Below, one piece after another: positions 61,185 through 64,000 of a stretch of DNA of 64,000 bases (the first letter of the stretch is position 1; the number at the start of each line of letters is the position of its first letter). The DNA comes from Xiphydria camelus. Taxonomy: Eukaryota > Arthropoda > Insecta > Hymenoptera > Xiphydriidae. The stretch lies in contig OY783192.1 in assembly GCA_963678675.1 (NCBI GenBank), positions 35,371,250 through 35,435,249 of the forward strand. Direction: 5' to 3'. A model generated the notes under the pieces. The model was given only the letters and a program-made list of their open reading frames with translations, ran no database searches and was not told the DNA's origin. Position numbers and translations under genes: made by a program.

Positions 61185-61600
61185 GCACCGTTACTGTGTA
61201 TTTTAAATTATAATTCATCCGTACTACCCATATTAATATTATAAATGCGAAAGTGACAGAGAGAAACTGATACCAGTCAATTTTATTGTATTTACGATAA
61301 CAGAAGTACACGTAAGGGTTTTCGGTTGTTTCTGTTGTGCTGAAGAATAATTTTTCCTGAGAAACTGGTAAATTGTAATGTAAAATATCACGATTTAATG
61401 TTTTCAAAAGAAATATTACTGTATCGCGCGCAGTGAAAGCATACACAAAATTTGATTGTAAGTAGGTACAGTAAAATTCATCGGTATCAGTTTTTTCATA
61501 TAAATTCGTCTGTATGTTTCTTACGTCAATCGATTTTAATGAAATTCGACAGAGAGTAACTCGAAACCCGGAGAAGGACACAGGGTATGCGATGTCTTCA
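61185..61600 (-). repeat. Dispersed repeat, retroelement- or Helitron-like tail
   Basis: The plus strand contains ATATTAATATTATAAATGCG followed by AAAGTGACAGAGAGAAA, a motif seen at the ends of common insect interspersed repeats. The minus-strand frame here (163 codons) has no family resemblance. Part is shared with 50967-51090. Class unresolved. Confidence 0.45.
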
Positions 61601-62445
61601 TAAATTCACGTTATTAAAAAAATATAATAATTCAAATTGCACGCGGACGAAATCTTAATTAATAGCTACCTATTAAGTGAGAAAGTACCAAGAAAAAGAA
61701 CCGAACGAAAAAGTATCCGTACGAATGAACATCGAATGTAGAAAGTAACGATAACGAGAAACAGATAGAAATTCCACAGAATAAGAACGACGAGACAAAG
61801 GAGTCTCAGAAAGAAGAATAAAAGAATGAGGGAGGAAGGGGAGGAGAGAGAATCCTGTCGTATTCCCGAGTTACAACACGATTCTCCGCGAAGAGGAGAA
61901 GCTCCTCTCGGTCGCGTCTTGGCCGCGAGAGGAGCTGCCAGCGGCAAACGGCTGTGAGAGCAATTAACGCAGCTTCTCAATACCTCGTGATTAAGCTAAC
62001 GGTAAGCGTCGATCGAGCCTCGTCTTCCCCGGGATCGATAGATCTCGCTCGCCGTCCCGGTAGGCGCGTATAATTTCGACAGCCGATATTTAATTAGGCG
62101 CGGCGATAAATAATTTAACGTAATTCGCCATTGTTCGTTCGAGGCAGTTCTCTCGAAGTTCGGTCGAACAAAGGGCGACGACTCGAGATCACGGGTGGAT
62201 CCCGCTTGTGTATCTCGCGTCCACTCGTTTTATATTCCGTTCGAAATACCGTCGACGGGTTTTGTCCTTCTGTCGATAGGCAACGATGACGGATGATAAT
62301 AATTGTAACTTGACGCTCCAAGCGACAATAGAACGACGCGGTGATCGTTATTCGAAATTTAGCGCCTCGTTTGTCCCCAAAACGCCAAGAAGGGATGTAC
62401 AATATAACGGCGAGGCGGGAAGAGAGGGACGGTCGAGGCTTATAC

Positions 62446-62740
62446 AGGGTGAGTTTTTCAAAACTCGAAGCTAGGTTGATTTTCGTTATTTGTCACTCTA
62501 CGAAAAAATCTTTCGAATAAAAGTCATTTTGTGTCGGGGGTGACGTATGATGCATGCAGAAGGTTTTTGATGAGACGTGTCATTAATGAAATACGAGGAT
62601 TACCTTCCTTTTTTAAATGGAAATCGATTTTTTTCTTCTGCGAAGTTGTAGAAATCATCGAAACTGATGAAATTGGCACACGCGGTAAAACGCCCGTCCG
62701 TTGAATCGTTTCTGAGATATTTTCTCTCAAAGTACAGGAG
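62446..62740 (+). repeat. Possible interspersed repeat starting TACAGGGTGA
   Basis: Begins TATACAGGGTGAGTTTTTCA, resembling the TACAGGGTG start of several insect repeat families. No second copy in the window, so support is weak. Confidence 0.25.
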
Positions 62741-62751
62741 TAAATGAAAAT

Positions 62752-62772
62752 AAGAAGAAGAAGAAGAAGAAG
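62752..62772. repeat. (AAG)7 microsatellite
   Basis: Pure AAG run abutting the hairpin tail at 62771-62815. Confidence 0.9.
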
Positions 62773-62815
62773 CGTTTATTTTGCTCTAGGGCAAGCCCTC
62801 TAAGAGCACACAAGA
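62771..62815 (-). mobile_element. Retroelement 3' tail with hairpin, next to (AAG)n
   Basis: On the minus strand, hairpin TGCTCT...AGAGCA with inner GGGC/GCCC (62782-62808), then AATAAA (62775-62780), then (CTT)n. This is the same architecture and partly the same bases as 12067-12122. The 5' extent is unclear because the neighbour (62816-63045) is low-complexity. Confidence 0.5.
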
Positions 62816-63045
62816 AAGTACATTTTAAAGTAAATAACTAACAATAACTAAGTCATAGTAACATGAGTAACACAATAAGTAAATAAGTAAGGTACAAAAA
62901 TAAATTCAATAACTAAGTAAGTAACTAAAACAGTAACTATAATGGTAAGAATAAAAAATAAGAAATAAACAAATATAAGAATAAACAAATATAAGAAATA
63001 AACAAATAAAGAAATAATAATGATAACGAGTAAAGATAGGAGTGA
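62816..63045. repeat. AT-rich low-complexity stretch
   Basis: Degenerate repeats of AATAAGTA, AACAAATAT and AAATAAAC. It may be internal sequence of the element whose tail is at 62771-62815, or a decayed simple repeat. Confidence 0.6.
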
Positions 63046-64000
63046 GAGAGAGAAACAGTTAAGTCCGAGTATCGACATTTTCATAAAGCGAACAACGGCA
63101 ACTTCCTTTCATTCTTCTTTTAGATCTACTCCCTTTCGACACCGTCGCTTCCTTTAAGCGAATCCAGACGAACATCGAATGCAGACTCAATCGCATCGCG
63201 TCGCGATGCTGCAGCGTCGACTTAAACGTTCCACGCGATACGTGGACTGGCGAGATTCGCGTGGGCAAATGTTTCTCAAGACCGCGACGAAAAGCATAAC
63301 ACCGGATCGCTCGTCGCGCTCGCGCCTCTCATTAAAGACGGCCTCCCGAGAACGCTAATTACCAATTCGCCGCCGCCGCCGCGCAAGGAGCTCTCGTGGG
63401 CGATATCGCGCCGCGCTTTTTCGCGCGACTCGTTGACGCTGCGTATCTCGGGATTCGCGCGATGGAATCGCGGCGCAGTTTTGCCGCCGTTTCGCGCGTA
63501 TAATTAATGACCCGACATGCTCTGCCCCGCGACTGTAGAGGCGCTTAAATATTACCCACCGACGTCGACGCGGCGACCCGATTGTATCGCTCGTGGTAGA
63601 TGTAACGCTCGCGCGCGCGCGCGCGCGGTCGCCCTCGCCGCACGATTCGCCTCTCGGTTTCCGCGCGACGGCGCTGACGATCCTTTCGACGCGATTTCGA
63701 CGATTCATTAACCGCGCTTCGTTATACTCAGCAGCTCTCTACCACGCGCGCGTCAAGAGAAAGAGAGTGAGAGAGAGAGAGAGAAAGAAGGCTCTCCGTT
63801 GAATACCGTGAAAGTCATTAATTTCCAAACTCGATTCAATGTCCGTACACGGCATGTGTACGCGTAATAAGCATACAGCGGATCGTTGCCACACACGAAT
63901 TCGGATGTAATAAAGTCTCGCGCGAACGAAAGGTCGAGCTGCAATCGCGACTAGCGATGTACGAAACGCCACGCCGATGTGTCGGACGGAATCGAGAAGG
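63046..64000. other. Gene-free CpG-rich stretch
   Basis: Contains (CG)n at 63609-63627 and a GA-rich tract at about 63766-63786. No gene supported. Confidence 0.45.

Noticed and set aside
61090..61581. 163-codon minus-strand frame
   Set aside because: Overlaps a dispersed repeat shared with 51 kb and has no family resemblance.
1..64000. tRNA, rRNA, snRNA and known conserved microRNA genes
   Set aside because: Scanning by eye for T-loop-like GTTCRANNC motifs with a foldable context and for well-known microRNA seeds gave nothing convincing; tRNAscan-SE and Rfam searches would decide.

Overview
This is a 64 kb piece of a eukaryotic nuclear genome, most likely an insect. The evidence is a spliced, animal-type SKP1 gene with a 100-bp intron, many short terminal-inverted-repeat (TIR) transposon relics with TA or TTAA target sites, no operon-like gene packing, and an extreme excess of CpG and simple repeats. 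The CpG-rich DNA broken by AT-rich, transposon-filled stretches would suit a hymenopteran such as an ant. That guess rests on general character only and is low confidence.

Only one protein-coding gene can be supported: a complete two-coding-exon SKP1 homologue (162 aa, minus strand, 40122-40710), the adaptor of SCF ubiquitin ligases. It departs from animal SKP1 at several normally invariant positions and may be a diverged paralogue. A 3' splice-site-like sequence directly before its ATG suggests a further 5'UTR exon upstream. Almost all other open frames are Arg/Ser/Pro-rich by-products of stop-poor CpG-rich DNA and are not annotated. One 162-aa frame (44083-44571) lies inside a transposon and looks like a broken mobile-element protein.

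Layout. 1-38 kb: CpG-rich DNA with (CG)n, (CT)n and trinucleotide runs, a few MITE-like palindromes (6.56, 13.3-13.8, 18.2, 29.1-29.9, 38.3 kb), a dispersed repeat seen at 18.5 and 31.5 kb, and one monomer of a ~338-bp repeat at 10.4 kb. About 39-51 kb: an AT-rich block holding SKP1 and most of the mobile DNA. This includes a piggyBac-like MITE (42.2 kb), a TIR element with an ORF remnant and its deleted relative (43.9-46.0 kb), large palindromes (43.2, 45.3-45.6, 46.6-46.9 kb), a CACTGAG-ended MITE (46.1 kb), and a 2.4-kb nested foldback-like element (47.5-49.9 kb). 51-64 kb: again CpG-rich, with MITEs at 54.5, 57.8 and 59.3 kb, the tandem ~338-bp repeat at 57.5-58.3 kb, and retroelement-like tails at 61.2 and 62.8 kb.

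A recurring theme is mobile elements at microsatellites: a hairpin 3' tail inside (GA)n, a related tail against (AAG)n, a MITE inside (TAGG)n, and a palindrome truncated exactly at (GA)n. I found no recognisable tRNA, rRNA, CRISPR array or previously undescribed gene system. The interest lies in the repeat architecture and the divergent SKP1.
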